Source of the DNA: Xaviernesmea rhizosphaerae
Lineage (GTDB): Bacteria; Pseudomonadota; Alphaproteobacteria; Rhizobiales; Rhizobiaceae
Direction: 5' to 3'
Assembly: GCF_001938945.1 (NCBI RefSeq)
Contig: NZ_MKIO01000021.1
Location: 496,001-560,000 of the forward strand
Length of the DNA: 64,000 bases
Each line of letters opens with the position of its first letter. Position 1 is the first letter of the stretch. The position numbers and the translations under genes are program-made. The notes under the pieces were generated by a model, which worked only from the letters and a program-made list of their open reading frames with translations, was not told the origin of the DNA and did not search any database. This document shows, piece by piece, positions 52,723-64,000 of the stretch.

Positions 52723-54570
52723 ATGATCGTGGCGGGCGCAGGAGAACCGAGGGCAGGCAGGCTCGCGGATGCGATCGATCCGTCGGATCTCATGCAGGCG
52801 CTCTATGCCGATAATCCCGACCCTATTCTGATCGTCGGCGCGGATGGACGCGTACGATCCGCCAATGCCGCTGCCCGCTGCCTGTTTGCGACTGAAAGCC
52901 TCACCGCTCGCCCCCTGGAACATTTCGTCATCTCGCCGGACGAAAAAAGCGACAGTGTCCGGCTGCTGCGCCCGGATGGCAGCTCGGCCGTGTGCCGTCA
53001 TCGTCGGCATGCCCTTGCCGATGGAGCCAGCCTGTACGTATTCCGCGATGTCGAGTCGGGCACTTCGCCCTTCGATCTGCGCAGCGCGCATATTGTGTGG
53101 GCGGCGTTGCAGGCCATCACGGAGGGCGTGGCAATCTATGACGAGCAGGAAAAGCTGCTCGCTTTCAACGAGGCCTATGAGCGTCTCTGCGAGATCGCCG
53201 GCCTGACGCCAAGGCCGGGCCTGTCGGTGCGCGAGCTGATCGGCGACTGGCTTCATCTGGGCGGCGCGCCGGCAGGTGTGGATGAGGCGATGATCGAAAT
53301 CATCATCGACCGGTACATGCAGGAATTTCGCGAGCCGACCCTGCGCACCCGCATCATGCCGTTCGGCGATGGGCGCTGGATGCGGGTCGAAAACATCCGC
53401 ACGCCAAGCGGCGCGGTGGTTGGCATCCGCGCCGATGTGACGGAGCTGCGCGAGGCGGAGATCGCTCTGGAACGGCAGCGCTTCGAGTGCAAGACGCTGA
53501 TCGAGCATATTCCGGATTTCCTCCTGCGCTTCGCGCCCGATGGCACCATCACGTTCGTCAACGAGAATTTCACGCGGTTCCGAGGCAGCAGCGCGGAGGC
53601 TTATCTCGGGCACAGGGTTCAGGAGTTTCTGAAGGGGGGCGAGGACGATCCCTTGTGGCTGGCGCTGACCGCGCTGACGCCGACACAGCCCATCACCCGT
53701 TACGAAGACCGGATGAAGAGCATCAATGGCGAGGAAATCTGGATCTTCTGGTCCTCTATCGCCGCATTCGAGGACGACCACCTGCTGGAATATGTCGCGA
53801 TCGGACGCGATATCAGCATGCTCAAGGAGCAGCAGCAGCGAATCGAGGAGCAGGCACGCGAGCTCAAGCGCAAGAACGATGCGTTGAACCAGTTCACCGG
53901 CACGGTCTCGCACGATCTCAAGGCGCCGCTCCGGCATGTGTCGATGTTTTCGGAAATGATGTGCGAGGACATCCAGCGCGGCGAATATGCCTCGGCGCCG
54001 GTCTATGCCGATCACCTGCGCCAGGCGGTGCGGCGCATGCGCAAGATGATCGACAGCCTCCTGGATTATGCGCGCGTGGCCGATGCCATCGTCACGCCGG
54101 AGCGGCTCAATCTGCGCCAGCCGGTGGAGGAGGCGCTGATCAATCTGGCGAGCTCGATCGCCGATGCCGAGGCGGTGATCGAGATCGGCGAGCTGCCGGA
54201 TGTGATAGGCGACCAGGCGCTGCTTGCCCGGCTCTGCCAGAACATCATCGGCAATGCCGTCAAATACCGCCGCCAGGACGCGGCCCCCTATATCCGCATT
54301 CGCAGCGGGACAGGGACCAAGGATACGGTGCGGATCCTCTTCGAGGACAATGGCATCGGCATCGAGCCGCGTTACGCCCAGAAGATCTTCGAGGTTTTCC
54401 AGCGGCTCCATCGCGACGAAAGCGTCTATCCGGGAACCGGCATCGGCCTGGCGCTCGCCCAGCGCGTGGCCGAAAGCCACCGCGGCACCATCGAACTCGA
54501 TACGGACTATCAGGGCGGCACCTGCTTCGTCCTGACCCTGCCGGCGATAAAGTCCACAGCTCGGCGATAG
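52723..54570 (+). CDS. Soluble multi-PAS sensor histidine kinase
   Basis: The 615-residue protein lacks membrane helices. Three PAS-type domains precede the kinase: about 20-105 (NPDPILIVGADGRVRSANAA), about 122-245 (ITEGVAIYDEQEKLLAFNEA) and about 255-375 (IPDFLLRFAPDGTITFVNEN). A coiled coil leads to HisKA with the phospho-acceptor in TVSHDLKAPLRHVSMFSEMM (His about 397), then the HATPase N box LCQNIIGNAVKYRR, G1 FEDNGIGIEPRYAQKIFE and G2 GTGIGLALA. Kinase core is complete. No response regulator gene is adjacent, so it is an orphan. AGGAGG sits two bases before ATG 52723 and eight before an in-frame GTG at 52729, so GTG may be the true start. Confidence 0.92.
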   Translation: MIVAGAGEPRAGRLADAIDPSDLMQALYADNPDPILIVGADGRVRSANAAARCLFATESLTARPLEHFVISPDEKSDSVRLLRPDGSSAVCRHRRHALADGASLYVFRDVESGTSPFDLRSAHIVWAALQAITEGVAIYDEQEKLLAFNEAYERLCEIAGLTPRPGLSVRELIGDWLHLGGAPAGVDEAMIEIIIDRYMQEFREPTLRTRIMPFGDGRWMRVENIRTPSGAVVGIRADVTELREAEIALERQRFECKTLIEHIPDFLLRFAPDGTITFVNENFTRFRGSSAEAYLGHRVQEFLKGGEDDPLWLALTALTPTQPITRYEDRMKSINGEEIWIFWSSIAAFEDDHLLEYVAIGRDISMLKEQQQRIEEQARELKRKNDALNQFTGTVSHDLKAPLRHVSMFSEMMCEDIQRGEYASAPVYADHLRQAVRRMRKMIDSLLDYARVADAIVTPERLNLRQPVEEALINLASSIADAEAVIEIGELPDVIGDQALLARLCQNIIGNAVKYRRQDAAPYIRIRSGTGTKDTVRILFEDNGIGIEPRYAQKIFEVFQRLHRDESVYPGTGIGLALAQRVAESHRGTIELDTDYQGGTCFVLTLPAIKSTARR

Positions 54571-54727
54571 AACCGCTTCGCTGCGCGGGGAGGCCGGGGC
54601 GTTTTTCGCGGTCGCTTGGAGGATCTTCGCACGGCATCTGCGCACGTCGCACAACGACGCGTAAACCCGCTCAGGCGGTCGTGTCGCGTGCTGCGCCTTC
54701 GATTTTCAGCCCGATGCTTGCGCGCCA

Positions 54728-54763
54728 AGAGGCCTCGCCACAGGCGAGGCCTCTGATCTTTTT
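54728..54763 (+). terminator. Terminator between the histidine kinase and gcvP
   Basis: AGAGGCCTCGCC (54728-54739) pairs exactly with GGCGAGGCCTCT (54743-54754) around ACA, followed by GATCTTTTT on the forward strand. It suits the kinase transcript and may also slow gcvP transcription from the other side. Confidence 0.8.
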
Positions 54764-54770
54764 CGGCAGT

Positions 54771-57637
<2,867 letters not shown>

Positions 57638-57638
<1 letters not shown>

Positions 57639-58000
57639 CAGGCGATCAGCTCCTTATAGGCGGCCTCGTCCAGCAGCGCATTGGCGGCGGAGGGATCGGC
57701 GAGCTTCAGCTTGAAGAACCAGCCATCGCCTTCCGGATCGCTGTTGACCAGCGCCGGATCCTCGACGATCGCGGGGTTGATGCCGACGATCTCGCCATCC
57801 AGCGGACAATAGACGTCGGAGGCTGCCTTGACCGATTCGACCGTAGCCGCGCTCGCGCCCTTCTCGAAGCTGGCACCTTCTTCCGGCAGTTCAACGAAGA
57901 CGAGATCGCCGAGCTGGTCGGCGGCATGGCGGGTGATGCCGACAGTGGCGACATCGCCTTCGATCTTCAGCCATTCGTGCTCTTCGGTAAATTTCAGCAT
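57638..58000 (-). CDS. gcvH: Glycine cleavage system H protein
   Basis: The 120-residue lipoyl carrier has [20 protein letters not shown] at the start, [20 protein letters not shown], and the lipoylated lysine in [19 protein letters not shown]. It shuttles the aminomethyl intermediate between P and T proteins. Length is typical. It is the middle gene of the operon, 150 bases after gcvT. Confidence 0.97.
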
Positions 58001-58150
58001 GGATCGGTTCCTTGGTTCGGCGGAGGCCGGCGTGATTGCGGAAAAGCGCGGCGTCCAGGTGGTGTGTCCGGAGGATGGCCGGAGGATGGATGGTCTGGAA
58101 GAAGGGGTGGCCCGCGCGTCTGTTCCCGCGAAGGTCAGAAGCGCACGGCC

Positions 58151-59290
58151 TCAGCGCTTGAAGGTCGGCGCGACGAAGGGCAGGGCGGCGACCGCAACCG
58201 GCAGGCGCTTGCCGCGCAGCTCGGCAAACAGGGCCGTGCCGGGCTTGGCATGGGCGCTGTCGACATAGCCCATGGCCACGGGCCGCTCGGCGCTGGGGCC
58301 GAAGCCGCCCGAGCTGACGGAGCCGACCGGCTCCTGCCCGTCTTCGCTGGCAAAAAGCGTGACGCCGGCGCGCACCGGGGCCTTGCCTTCCGGCGCCAGG
58401 CCGACGCGCAGCCGCTTCGGGCCGGCTTCCAGCGCGGCGAAGACGACATCGGCGCCGGGGAAACCGCCGGCGCGCGCGCCGGCCGGCTTGCGGGCCTTGC
58501 CGATTGCCCAGGTCAGCGCCGCCTCGACCGGATTGGTCGTCGGGTCGATGTCGTTGCCATGCAGGCAGAGGCCGGCTTCCAGCCGCAGGGAATCGCGCGC
58601 GCCAAGGCCGATCGGCAGCACGTCGGGATGTTCGAGCAGGCGCCTGGCGAGGTCTTCGGCGCTTGCCGCCGGCACGGAGATCTCGAACCCGTCCTCGCCG
58701 GTATAGCCGGAACGGGAAATCAGGCAGTCGATATCGTGCAGGGCGGCCTCGGCCACATCCATGAAGCGCATGGCGGTGACATCGGCCCAGAGCTCGGCCA
58801 GCACGGCCTCGGCGCGCGGGCCCTGCAGCGCGATCAGGGCGCGGTCTTCGAGCATCTCCACCGAACAGCTCTCGGACAGGGCTGCCTGGAGATGGGCGAA
58901 GTCGGCGTGTTTGTTGGCGGCGTTGACGACGAGGAAGAGATGATCGCCGCGGTTGACGACCATGAGGTCGTCCAGAATGCCGCCAGCGGCATTGGTGAAC
59001 AGGGCATAGCGCTGGCGGCCGACGCCCAGCCCCAGAATATCGGCCGGAACCAACGTTTCCAGCGCGGCGGCCGCATCCTCGACCTTGCCGCTCGCGGGCA
59101 GGATGCGGATCTGCCCCATATGCGACACGTCGAACAGGCCGGCGGCCGCGCGCGTGTGGAGATGTTCTTTCAGAACGCCGGCGGGATATTGCACCGGCAT
59201 CTCATATCCGGCGAAGGGCACCATGCGGGCGCCGAGCGCGCGATGCAGCGCGGCAAGCGGGGTCTGTTTCAGGCTGGCGTGATCGTCCAC
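58151..59290 (-). CDS. gcvT: Aminomethyltransferase, T protein of glycine cleavage
   Basis: The 379-residue protein has [20 protein letters not shown] near the start, [15 protein letters not shown] with the conserved [25 protein letters not shown], and [20 protein letters not shown]. It uses tetrahydrofolate to accept methylene from GcvH and releases ammonia. GTG 59290 has GGAG eight bases upstream; the slightly longer frame to 59314 lacks a site. It is the first gene behind the glycine riboswitch. Confidence 0.95.
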   Translation of the reverse strand: MDDHASLKQTPLAALHRALGARMVPFAGYEMPVQYPAGVLKEHLHTRAAAGLFDVSHMGQIRILPASGKVEDAAAALETLVPADILGLGVGRQRYALFTNAAGGILDDLMVVNRGDHLFLVVNAANKHADFAHLQAALSESCSVEMLEDRALIALQGPRAEAVLAELWADVTAMRFMDVAEAALHDIDCLISRSGYTGEDGFEISVPAASAEDLARRLLEHPDVLPIGLGARDSLRLEAGLCLHGNDIDPTTNPVEAALTWAIGKARKPAGARAGGFPGADVVFAALEAGPKRLRVGLAPEGKAPVRAGVTLFASEDGQEPVGSVSSGGFGPSAERPVAMGYVDSAHAKPGTALFAELRGKRLPVAVAALPFVAPTFKR

Positions 59291-59370
59291 ATCCGGTCTC
59301 CAGGTCAAGCGCACGGACAGGCCGCGCGCCGGCTCAACGATGCGGCGTCGCGTGACGCCGTCTGGTTCGA

Positions 59371-59544
59371 GCCCCCTCTGTCCCTTCTGCCTGAGATTGT
59401 TATCCCTTCGGCGAGCGACACGTGAGGTCGCTTCTCTCCAGATTGTACCGGCCGGCGCTGGTCCTTGGGCCTGAGAGTTTCCGGGGCGGTTGCTCCTTCG
59501 GCACCGGCGTCCCGATCAATGTCGAGGCACCGGATTCTCCCAAC
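59371..59544 (-). ncRNA. Tandem glycine riboswitch upstream of gcvT
   Basis: Reading the reverse strand, two aptamer-like units are visible. The first has GGGAGAATCCGG, then GCCGAAGGAGCAA and AAACTCTCAGGCCCAAGGAC; the second has CTGGAGAGAAGCG, then GCCGAAGGGATAACAATCTC and AGGCAGAAGGGACAG. These are the conserved cores of the two glycine aptamers and the linker between them. It ends about 80 bases before the gcvT start. Glycine binding normally turns on gcv expression. Confidence 0.93.
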
Positions 59545-59768
59545 GCGGTCGTTCTCCAATAAAGACGATCGCGGGCGCTTGGCAAGGGGGCCGTGTCGTT
59601 GCTGGACAAAATTTCGTCGCAGCCCACAAGGCGCGACGGATCTGTGGCGGCGCAGACGGCGCAACGAGAAGCGCGAGGATGAGACTTTGGAAGTGGGAAG
59701 GGAAACGGAAAGGATCGGCATATCGGGCAGCGCAGGCCGATGCGGACAGAGCGCTGTCAGTCAAAGCA
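59545..59768. other. Promoter-side spacer of the gcv operon
   Basis: About 220 bases between the riboswitch and the hypothetical gene ending at 59769. The gcv promoter should be here, just right of 59545; a clear -35/-10 pair was not recognised. Confidence 0.4.
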
Positions 59769-60134
59769 TCAGGCGAAGGCGCTGAGCGGATCGAAGGCGG
59801 CTTGTTCTTCTTCCTCGGCCTGTTGGTCTTCGGCCGGCGGCTGGTCGTCGCGCTGGGGCTCGCCGTCTTCCATCATCTCGGCATAGTGGCGCAGCACGCG
59901 GGCATAGGTTTCCTGCTGCAGCTGCCAGCCGCGCTCCATCAGCATCAGGGACAGGCCGGTATTGCTGGCGCTCGGCTCGACGATGCGCGGCTTGGCGGTT
60001 TCGCCCGGCGGCCTGGTCTGCAGAAGCGTGATCGCCTCGTCCGCCGGCTGATCGCCGGCCATGCGTGCCTTCGGCTTAATCGCCTCGGCGGCGTAAGCCG
60101 CCGTGGTCGCCGATACGGTGACGACTTGGGTCAT
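59769..60134 (-). CDS. Hypothetical protein, 121 residues
   Basis: The protein starts MTQVVTVSATTAAYAAEAIK, has a helical middle (GLSLMLMERGWQLQQETYAR then VLRHYAEMMEDGEPQRD) and an acidic tail (PPAEDQQAEEEEQ) ending AAFDPLSAFA. I do not recognise a family, and it has no signal peptide or membrane segment. The coding potential and AGGG upstream of ATG 60134 support a real gene. It reads towards the gcv operon; no functional link is evident. Confidence 0.6.
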   Translation of the reverse strand: MTQVVTVSATTAAYAAEAIKPKARMAGDQPADEAITLLQTRPPGETAKPRIVEPSASNTGLSLMLMERGWQLQQETYARVLRHYAEMMEDGEPQRDDQPPAEDQQAEEEEQAAFDPLSAFA

Positions 60135-60412
60135 GACATTGAGCCCTGCCTTTCGAAACGTGAACCGGATGAAGAAAAATCGGGTTATCCACGGTCACGA
60201 ATCGACTGTACGGACTGCACGTCAACGAGGGCTCAAGAATAGCTGCCGTATTTGCTGCAAATTTTACGGAATTTCTCTCGGATGCCCAGTATAGCCAGGC
60301 TTTCCGTCTTGGGAGGCTCGGGCGGCAACGCCATCCGAACAGGCGGGGTCAGACGGGCAGGCTTTTAAGACAATTCGAAACAATGCGGATAAGGCGCTGT
60401 TTTCATGGCGAT
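60135..60412. other. Gap of about 280 bases
   Basis: Between the hypothetical gene (reverse) and the end of the MscS-type gene (reverse). TTATCCACGG (60184-60193) resembles a DnaA-box-like word but stands alone. Nothing else recognised. Confidence 0.4.
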
Positions 60413-61534
60413 TTACGAAGCGGCCGCGGCCGCGGCCATGGGAATGCCGGCGCCTGTACCTGCGGCCGTCGCCGCGATTTCCGTGCGCATGCGGGGCAGG
60501 GCGCCCGGATAATGCGTGCGGATGAAATCGATCATTTTCTCGCGCATTTCGCAGCGCAGGTCGAAGGCCATGCCCGAATTCGGCGCAGAACAGAGGATGC
60601 GGATCTCCATCGTCTGCTCCTTCAGGTCCGTCACCGCCACATTGATGACATCGCGATCCCACAGCGGCGAGGCAGCGACGATCTCCTCCGCCTTGCTGCG
60701 GATGGCCGCCACGGGAACGTCATAGTCGAGATAGACCATCACGGTCCCGATCAGCGAGGCGGTTTCGCGCGTCCAGTTCTGGAAGGGCTTCTCGATGAAA
60801 TAGCTGAGCGGCAGAACCAGACGGCGCCAGTCCCACAGCTTCACCACGACATAGGTGGAGGTTATCTCCTCCACCTTGCCCCATTCGCCCTCGACCAGCA
60901 GCGCATCGTCGATGCGGATCGGCTGGGTGATGGCGAGCTGGATGCCGGCGAGCAGGTTCTTCAGCACGGGCTGCAGCGCCAGACCCAGCACGATGCCCGC
61001 GACGCCGGCCGAGGCCAGCAGGCTGACGCCATATTGCTGGACGGCGGGAAAGGTCATCAGCGCGGCCGCGAAGCCGACGACGACGATGATCAGGGACGCG
61101 ATCCGCTCCATGATGCGCGATTGCGTCACATGCTTGCGCGCCATCAGATTGTCTTCGGCATCGAGCTTGTAGCGGCGCAGATAGACGATCGTCCAGATGT
61201 GCAGCGCCGTCTTGGCGATCCAGGCGACCACGGCGATGAAAGCAATCAGCAGCCCATGGCGCAGCACGCTCGCCTGGTCATAGCTCAAGGGCGCAAGCGT
61301 GACGGCGAAGGCCAGCGCCATCACGAGAATCAGCAGCCGCGCCGGCCGCTCCGTGCGCTGCACCAGCGAGCGCCAGAACAGATCGCGCGTGGCGACCAGC
61401 CGGGTGAGAATGCGATAGGTCACGCGGTGGACGAAGAGCCCGAACGCGAAGAAGACCGCGAGGATGACGAGACTGAACACCCAGCTGGGCACCCAGTTCA
61501 GTTCCGTCTCGATTTGGATCAGGATCTGGCGCAT
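60413..61534 (-). CDS. Mechanosensitive channel, MscS family
   Basis: The 373-residue protein has about four or five membrane helices; the pore-lining helix reads GVSLLASAGVAGIVLGLALQ followed by PVLKNLLAGIQLAITQPIRI, typical of MscS TM3. The cytoplasmic beta domain follows (VEGEWGKVEEITSTYVVVKL, WDWRRLVLPLSYFIEKPFQN) with a C-terminal alpha/beta part. It probably releases solutes on membrane tension during osmotic downshock. ATG 61534 is preferred to TTG 61540. It is divergent from the L,D-transpeptidase gene. Confidence 0.93.
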   Translation of the reverse strand: MRQILIQIETELNWVPSWVFSLVILAVFFAFGLFVHRVTYRILTRLVATRDLFWRSLVQRTERPARLLILVMALAFAVTLAPLSYDQASVLRHGLLIAFIAVVAWIAKTALHIWTIVYLRRYKLDAEDNLMARKHVTQSRIMERIASLIIVVVGFAAALMTFPAVQQYGVSLLASAGVAGIVLGLALQPVLKNLLAGIQLAITQPIRIDDALLVEGEWGKVEEITSTYVVVKLWDWRRLVLPLSYFIEKPFQNWTRETASLIGTVMVYLDYDVPVAAIRSKAEEIVAASPLWDRDVINVAVTDLKEQTMEIRILCSAPNSGMAFDLRCEMREKMIDFIRTHYPGALPRMRTEIAATAAGTGAGIPMAAAAAAS

Positions 61535-61793
61535 GCACAAAAGGCTAGGGTGCGATGCAATAATGGGAAGGGGGTAGCGCGCAAGCGCTTTGCTTGCCGC
61601 CGGACTTGACCATAAGGACGAGCCTCGCCAGAAGCTTTGCAGCCGACATCACAGCTTTGCGAGGCGACAGCCGGCGGCCCTTTGGTTAAGGAAAGATTCA
61701 GCAAAACGGCGCATCAGAACGTCAGGATGGTCCGCCTGTCGCCCAGCCTTTGCCGACACAACTTCGCCGCGATCCTGCCGTCAAGGAGGCCGC

Positions 61794-62846
61794 ATGTTCC
61801 GATCCGCTCTGCTTCGTTCGCCCCATGCCGCCGCTGCCGGCACCTTGCTGCCTGCCCTGCGCCGGCTTACGGCCGTGGCTGCGCTCGGCCTCGTCCTGTC
61901 TGGCTGTCTGGCGCTGGAGGATGTCGCCCAGGCGCCGCAGCTCTCCAGCCAGGTGAAGGCCCAGATGGCGGCAAAGGGCACGACGCCGGAAAGCCCTGTC
62001 CTGGTGCGCATCTTCAAGCAGGAGAGCGAGCTGGAAATCTGGAAGGCGGACAGGTCAGGCAATTTCGCCCTGTTCAAGACCTATCCGATGTGCCGCTGGT
62101 CAGGAAAACTGGGTCCGAAGACGAAGGCCGGCGACCGGCAGGCGCCGGAGGGCTTCTATTCGGTGTCGGCCGGACAGCTCAATCCGAAGTCGCAATATTA
62201 CGTCTCCTTCAATCTCGGCTATCCGAACCGGCTGGAACAGGCGCTCGGCTATACCGGCGAGGCGCTGATGGTGCATGGCGCCTGCTCGTCCTCCGGCTGC
62301 TATGCCATGACCGACAAGGGCGTGGGCGAGATCTACGCCATCGTCGCCAAGGCGCTGGAAAGCGGGCAGAAGAGTTTCCAGGTTCAGGCCTATCCATTCC
62401 GCATGACCGCCGCCAACATGGCCGCTCATCGCGGCGATCCCAACATGCCCTTCTGGCGCACGCTGAAGGAGGGCTATGATGCCTTTTCCATCACCCGCCG
62501 CCCGCCCAAGGTCTCGGCCTGCGGCGGCCGCTATGTGTTCAACAAGGACTTTGCCGGCGGTGAGCCGGAAAACCCCGTAGCCGCCTGCCCGCCCGCGACC
62601 GATCTGCTCGACGCCACGCTGACGGCGCGGCTGCAGGCGGAGGAAAGCAAGGTCGATACCGCGCTGGCCGGCGGCCTGCCGGTCTCTTCCTCGATGAGCG
62701 CCTATGTCGATGGCGGCATGCACAAGAGCTTCCGCGCGATCCTGCAGCAGGCCGGGCCGAAGACCATGGCCGCGAAGGTCTCCGGCACCAAATATCCGGT
62801 CAGCCGGCCCGAAGCGGCGCTCGCCGATCCCTTTCCGGGCGAGTGA
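61794..62846 (+). CDS. L,D-transpeptidase (YkuD domain) lipoprotein
   Basis: The 350-residue protein has a signal with lipobox (LGLVLSGC, Cys near residue 39). A YkuD-type catalytic domain follows (IFKQESELEIWKADRSGNFA, TKAGDRQAPEGFYSVSAGQL), with the active-site motif MVHGACSSSGCYAMTD, i.e. HG-x3-S-x-GC. The C-terminal third is an extension with Ala-rich helices. It probably forms 3-3 cross-links or attaches proteins to peptidoglycan in the periplasm. AAGGAGG precedes ATG 61794. L,D-transpeptidases are abundant in Rhizobiales, which grow from the pole. Confidence 0.93.
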   Translation: MFRSALLRSPHAAAAGTLLPALRRLTAVAALGLVLSGCLALEDVAQAPQLSSQVKAQMAAKGTTPESPVLVRIFKQESELEIWKADRSGNFALFKTYPMCRWSGKLGPKTKAGDRQAPEGFYSVSAGQLNPKSQYYVSFNLGYPNRLEQALGYTGEALMVHGACSSSGCYAMTDKGVGEIYAIVAKALESGQKSFQVQAYPFRMTAANMAAHRGDPNMPFWRTLKEGYDAFSITRRPPKVSACGGRYVFNKDFAGGEPENPVAACPPATDLLDATLTARLQAEESKVDTALAGGLPVSSSMSAYVDGGMHKSFRAILQQAGPKTMAAKVSGTKYPVSRPEAALADPFPGE

Positions 62847-63148
62847 TTTGGCGCATTGGCGCCGGGGAGCGAACAGCGGGACCCGGATTTTCGGAAAATC
62901 CGATGCAAACACAAAGCGCAAGAGCGACAGAATCTCGGCGAGATCGCGTTATGCGATAGAGAATCCGAACATTCTAAAAATGGTTGCATACAACCATAGG
63001 AAATGATTATCCTCACCTGCAATCTTTGAGTTTCCCCGGGGCCGGGGCCGTCGACGGCGTTCGGTGCGCGCTTTCATGCGTCGCGAACTCGATGATGCAC
63101 GCGGTTCGGTCGGTCGTTCGCTCCGTCAAACGGAGCAGGGGGTGAGAG
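62847..63148. other. Gap of about 300 bases with a palindrome and an iron-box-like half site
   Basis: Contains the ATGGTTG/CAACCAT palindrome (62980-62997) and AATGATTATC (63002-63011), which equals ten bases of the RirA/Fur-like iron box. It is AT-richer than its surroundings, like a promoter region, and leads to the 58-residue membrane protein gene. Confidence 0.5.
62980..62997. promoter_or_regulatory. 18-bp palindrome, possible operator
   Basis: ATGGTTG and CAACCAT flank CATA exactly. The size and symmetry fit a dimeric regulator site. No regulator gene is adjacent. Confidence 0.4.
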
Positions 63149-63325
63149 TTGATCCTTATCATTATTTGGTTTGCCTTTGCGTTGCTGTTCGGTTTCCTCA
63201 CGGCGAATATGGCAAGGCGGCGCGGGAGAGATTCGTCCGTCTGGGGCATTCTGGGGTTTCTCTTCGGCATCTTCGCCATGATCCTGCTTTTCCTCGCCGG
63301 TGACGCCTCGACGCGCGCCAGCTGA
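63149..63325 (+). CDS. Small membrane protein, 58 residues
   Basis: The frame from TTG 63149 encodes two membrane helices (LIIIWFAFALLFGFLTANMA and WGILGFLFGIFAMILLFLAG) joined by a basic loop (RRRGRDSSV) and ends DASTRAS. The pattern matches small hairpin membrane proteins common in bacteria. An AGGGGG run precedes the TTG. The reverse-strand frame over the same region is Arg/Ser-rich and unlikely. Function unknown. Confidence 0.6.
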   Translation: MILIIIWFAFALLFGFLTANMARRRGRDSSVWGILGFLFGIFAMILLFLAGDASTRAS

Positions 63326-63727
63326 AGGCTTTGCTCGGCAGGGGCGCCGTCACGCGAGCGACGGTCGATCCGGCGAAGAGAAAACGGCTTGGGTGAAACG
63401 AGATGTGATCCGATGTGAAGCGGGATGCACGTCACAGCGCCGGCCCGAGCTATCGGGCCTGTGTTTCGCCGTGAATCGGACGGGAAAACAAGGCTCTGGA
63501 TGCTTTCACCCGGTGCTGCGCGCCGAGGGTGAAACAGGACGTCAGCGCACCCTCACCTCGTGGTTTTGCTTCAGGCGACGCGACCGCGCCGGGGCGTGAG
63601 ACAATCTGCGGCCTTGCGGGCAGGACATTTGCAAGGGCAAAGAGATCACGGCGTGGGCGCGAAGCGGGCGATCACGCCGTGCGCCACCCGCGGCGCTCTT
63701 GCGTCAACTGCCTGAAAGCATGCTCCC
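63326..63727. other. Gap of about 400 bases
   Basis: Between the small membrane protein and the ccdA-like gene. CACGGCGTG (63648-63656) and its complement CACGCCGTG (63673-63681) form a hairpin with a 16-base loop. No gene, known riboswitch or clear promoter was recognised. Confidence 0.4.
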
Positions 63728-64000
63728 ATGGCCGACTTCTCTCTCTGGACCGCGATCGTTGCGGGCGCCTTGTCCTTCCTGTCGCCCTGCGTGCTGCCGC
63801 TGGTGCCGCCCTATCTCTGCTATATGGCCGGCATCACCGTGGACGAGTTTCGCGGGCAGGGGGCTGTGCCTGTCGCGGTGGGCGGCCCTTCCGGTTCGCC
63901 TGCGGCCGGCGCGCGCAAGGCCGTGCTTCTGGCGGCGCTCTGCTTCACGCTCGGCTTTTCCACCGTCTTCGTCGCGCTGGGCGCCGGCGCGTCCTCGATC
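63728..64000 (+). CDS. ccdA: Cytochrome c biogenesis protein CcdA (DsbD-like), 3' end cut by window
   Basis: The first 91 residues are visible: MADFSLWTAIVAGALSFLSP, then CVLPLVPPYLCYMAGITVDE, and a second hydrophobic helix (AVLLAALCFTLGFSTVFVAL). The SPCVLPLVPPYL motif with the reactive Cys and the second Cys in AALCFTLG are those of CcdA/DsbD transmembrane domains, which pass electrons from cytoplasmic thioredoxin to the periplasm for cytochrome c maturation. The Ala/Gly-rich linker between helices (residues 44-63) is longer than in most members. The rest lies outside the window. Confidence 0.9.
   Translation, partial: MADFSLWTAIVAGALSFLSPCVLPLVPPYLCYMAGITVDEFRGQGAVPVAVGGPSGSPAAGARKAVLLAALCFTLGFSTVFVALGAGASSI

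Noticed and set aside
62960..62980. Second Irr-type element (GAACATTCTAAAAA)
   Set aside because: The spacing between half sites is two bases instead of three and the left half is poor.
63326..63727. Cobalamin or other riboswitch before ccdA
   Set aside because: No B12-box-like or other known conserved core was found, only a simple GC hairpin.

Overview
The window looks like a chromosomal segment of a Rhizobiaceae alphaproteobacterium (Rhizobium/Agrobacterium/Sinorhizobium group). The basis is high-GC coding sequence, many alphaproteobacterial families (BA14K, NDUFS4-type complex I accessory subunit, DUF2842, DUF455, dimeric NADP-dependent isocitrate dehydrogenase, gene-transfer-agent tail remnants), CtrA-like TTAA-N7-TTAA sites, and an Irr-like iron element in front of a rhizobial-type suf operon. 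The species cannot be named from the sequence alone.

Layout. 1-2.5 kb: the edge of a HEPN-like gene, tRNA-Pro(GGG), and a decayed gene-transfer-agent/phage tail region (DUF2460 start joined to a host-specificity protein end, frameshifted). 2.7-6.6 kb: a LuxR-type regulator, a soluble double-PAS chemotaxis receptor with a C-terminal CheR-docking-like pentapeptide, and a BA14K protein. 6.7-15.1 kb: a polysaccharide cluster (polymerase/ligase, initiating sugar-phosphate transferase, GT4 glycosyltransferase, Wza-type export lipoprotein, Wzz/Wzc-type protein, FemAB/CelD-type acetyltransferase). Its make-up and its position beside rplM-rpsI-argC-ctaA resemble the unipolar polysaccharide loci of Agrobacterium and Sinorhizobium, and a CtrA-like box lies in the divergent promoter region. 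15.2-16.8 kb: an AT-rich insert carrying a nuclease-ImmA peptidase fusion next to tRNA-Arg(TCT).

16.9-42.8 kb is mostly housekeeping: complex I subunit, VOC protein, rplM-rpsI with a clear promoter and terminator, argC, heme A synthase, a phosphoesterase, MgtC, a GST, icd, trmJ-murI, a HerA/FtsK-like ATPase, a NUDIX-NTF2 fusion, an RhlE-type helicase, an M23 peptidase with a CtrA-like box upstream, the bcp-DUF455 pair, a large AsmA-like protein, tyrS and anmK. 43.5-52.4 kb: an alpha/beta hydrolase diverging from the iron-sulfur assembly operon (IscS-like desulfurase, sufB, sufC, sufD, sufS, sufT, sufA). That operon is interrupted between sufB and sufC by a GIY-YIG nuclease gene bracketed by 34-bp perfect inverted copies of a palindromic repeat. 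52.7-54.6 kb: a soluble multi-PAS histidine kinase. 54.8-59.5 kb: gcvT-gcvH-gcvP behind a tandem glycine riboswitch. 59.8-64 kb: a hypothetical protein, an MscS-type channel, an L,D-transpeptidase lipoprotein, a 58-residue membrane protein, and the start of a CcdA-type protein cut by the window end.

The best candidates for something undescribed are the GIY-YIG gene with its palindromic repeats (four copies in the window) and the PD-(D/E)XK nuclease-ImmA fusion in the AT-rich insert. Both are inferences from sequence and need database comparison. No CRISPR array, complete insertion sequence or intact prophage was seen.
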